From Blattamonas nauphoetae (lineage: Eukaryota; Preaxostyla; Oxymonadida), in assembly GCA_033064195.1 (NCBI GenBank), contig JARBJD010000123.1, forward strand, positions 124,001 to 188,000: a stretch of DNA of 64,000 nt. The letters run 5' to 3'. Under the pieces are notes generated by a model. The model was not told the origin of the DNA and made no database searches. It saw nothing but the letters and a program-made list of their open reading frames with translations. This document shows, piece by piece, positions 63,148 through 64,000 of this stretch (the stretch's first letter is position 1; each line of letters opens with the position of its first letter). The position numbers and the translations under genes were made by a program.

Positions 63148-64000
63148 TCAATTCTGGCTCCTCTTCAAGGGCTGTGCCTTGCTTTGTTTGCTCATACGGG
63201 TGATTTGTTGGATCTTACAGTGGCAGAAAGACTGTGATTGCAGATACATGGCATCTAGCTTGTCGGCATCTTTGTTGATCTCGCGTGTCTCTTCTTTCAC
63301 TTCTGCTTTGATATTTTTCTTTTGCATCGCCTCCATTCGGTGCTCCAACTCTTCTAATGTCTCTGTGCCCTCAGTCAACACAGTGTTTGATGCTCGATCG
63401 CCGATGGCTGCTTGTTGTTCACAACACCTTCTTCGCTCGCGCCGATGATGTGAAGAGCGAGAGAGGATTCGCATCGATGATGGACAAAGTCTTCCGGTGC
63501 AGTGTTGATCCCTCCCCAGACGGTTTCAGATCTTCCTTTCCCTTGCAGTCTGGGCCGAAGGAAGTACCTCCAAACTGATTACCAGGTGGTATTGACTCTT
63601 TGTATTTGTCTTTCTGAGGAAGAACAAATTGGTAGTCGTGTTTGTGCTTGGTTCGTTGTCGAGGTTCATCAGTGAAGATTCTTCGCCAGATTTGGAATCA
63701 GCAAGTGTGTCCGGTTCGATGTCTTCCTCGACGCCATGTTCTTCCTTGGCCAATATTTTGTCTTCTGTTCATTCCTTTCTTCTCCGCTCTTTCTCTCGCT
63801 TGATCTTTTCGCGCCAGAGCAGGACCGACTCTTTTCTCTTCTTGTTGAGGTATGGATGGCTGAAAGTGTTTGTCATGTATCCTTCGAGAACTTGGAGTAG
63901 GATGGCAGCTTCTTGGTTCATCTTCTTCCCAATTTTCAGCTTTCTTTCGATCTTCGCGCTCCTATTGTGTCTCTTCAAATTCAGTGACTTTGGAATCAAG
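63148..64000 (-). pseudogene. Broken coiled-coil coding remnant running off the right edge
   Basis: On the minus strand one reading frame stays protein-like for ~850 bases: a basic helix (KIERKLKIGKKMNQEAAILL, WREKIKREKERRRKE), an acidic middle (EEHGVEEDIEPDTLAD, GEESSLMNLDNEPST), and a coiled coil (ETLEELEHRMEAMQKKNIKA, EETREINKDADKLDAMYLQS). It is interrupted by two in-frame stops with no GT-AG borders around them. The frame continues past the window edge. Family and origin, host or mobile element, are unknown. Confidence 0.42.

Noticed and set aside
63148-64000. TGA recoding as a sense codon
   Set aside because: SHQ1, TFB2, THO2, CNOT1 and others end at TGA exactly where their families end.

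Overview
The window is nuclear DNA of an intron-bearing unicellular eukaryote. Every conserved product is eukaryote-specific: midasin, uL11/RPL12, Vta1, Raptor, phenylalanyl-tRNA synthetase alpha, the TFIIH subunit Tfb2/p52, Shq1, CNOT1 and Tho2. Genes are tightly packed on both strands. I could place about 48 short GT-AG introns by restoring frame and conserved protein sequence. They run from 29 to 98 nt, and eight are exactly 32 nt. TAA, TAG and TGA all terminate genes, so the standard code applies. A metamonad, possibly of the oxymonad/Preaxostyla type, would fit the compact layout and the mix of transposons, but this is a guess and not a finding.

Bases 1-49,916 are gene-dense. In order they hold the midasin C-terminal part (+), RPL12 (+), VTA1 (-), a disordered protein (+), a large Ser/Pro-rich protein (-), RPTOR (-, 13 exons), PheRS alpha (-), a Ser/Lys-rich protein (+), an RS-like protein (+), TFB2 (+), a His-rich-headed protein (-), a divergent PRPP-synthetase-like protein (+), SHQ1 (-), a one-RRM CELF-like protein (-), a 10.5-kb CNOT1 gene (-), a basic protein (+), an unknown protein (+) and THO2 (-). 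Intergenic gaps are tens to a few hundred bases. Several gene pairs are divergent with start codons almost touching, for example 26,062 (-) and 26,067 (+). Many products serve RNA and ribosome production: midasin, RPL12, SHQ1, TFIIH, THO, CCR4-NOT and the CELF-like protein. Raptor (TORC1), PheRS and VTA1 (ESCRT/Vps4) complete the housekeeping set.

Bases 49,907-64,000 are different. The region starts with a decayed coiled-coil gene and a tRNA-like relic. Two nested inverted-repeat blocks follow. A broken DIRS-type retroelement comes next, carrying a TA-flanked 1.2-kb element bounded by inverted arrays of a roughly 25-bp repeat. Further on are remnants of Tc1/mariner-like, Merlin and pogo-like DNA transposons, a 360-bp MITE inside the Merlin remnant, and a second pair of inverted tandem arrays. 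One clean, intact ORF stands in this debris: a 197-aa protein of three related units (61,528-62,121). The window ends in a broken coiled-coil coding remnant on the minus strand. The most unusual features are the 32-nt intron class, the two elements with inverted terminal tandem arrays, and the three-unit ORF.
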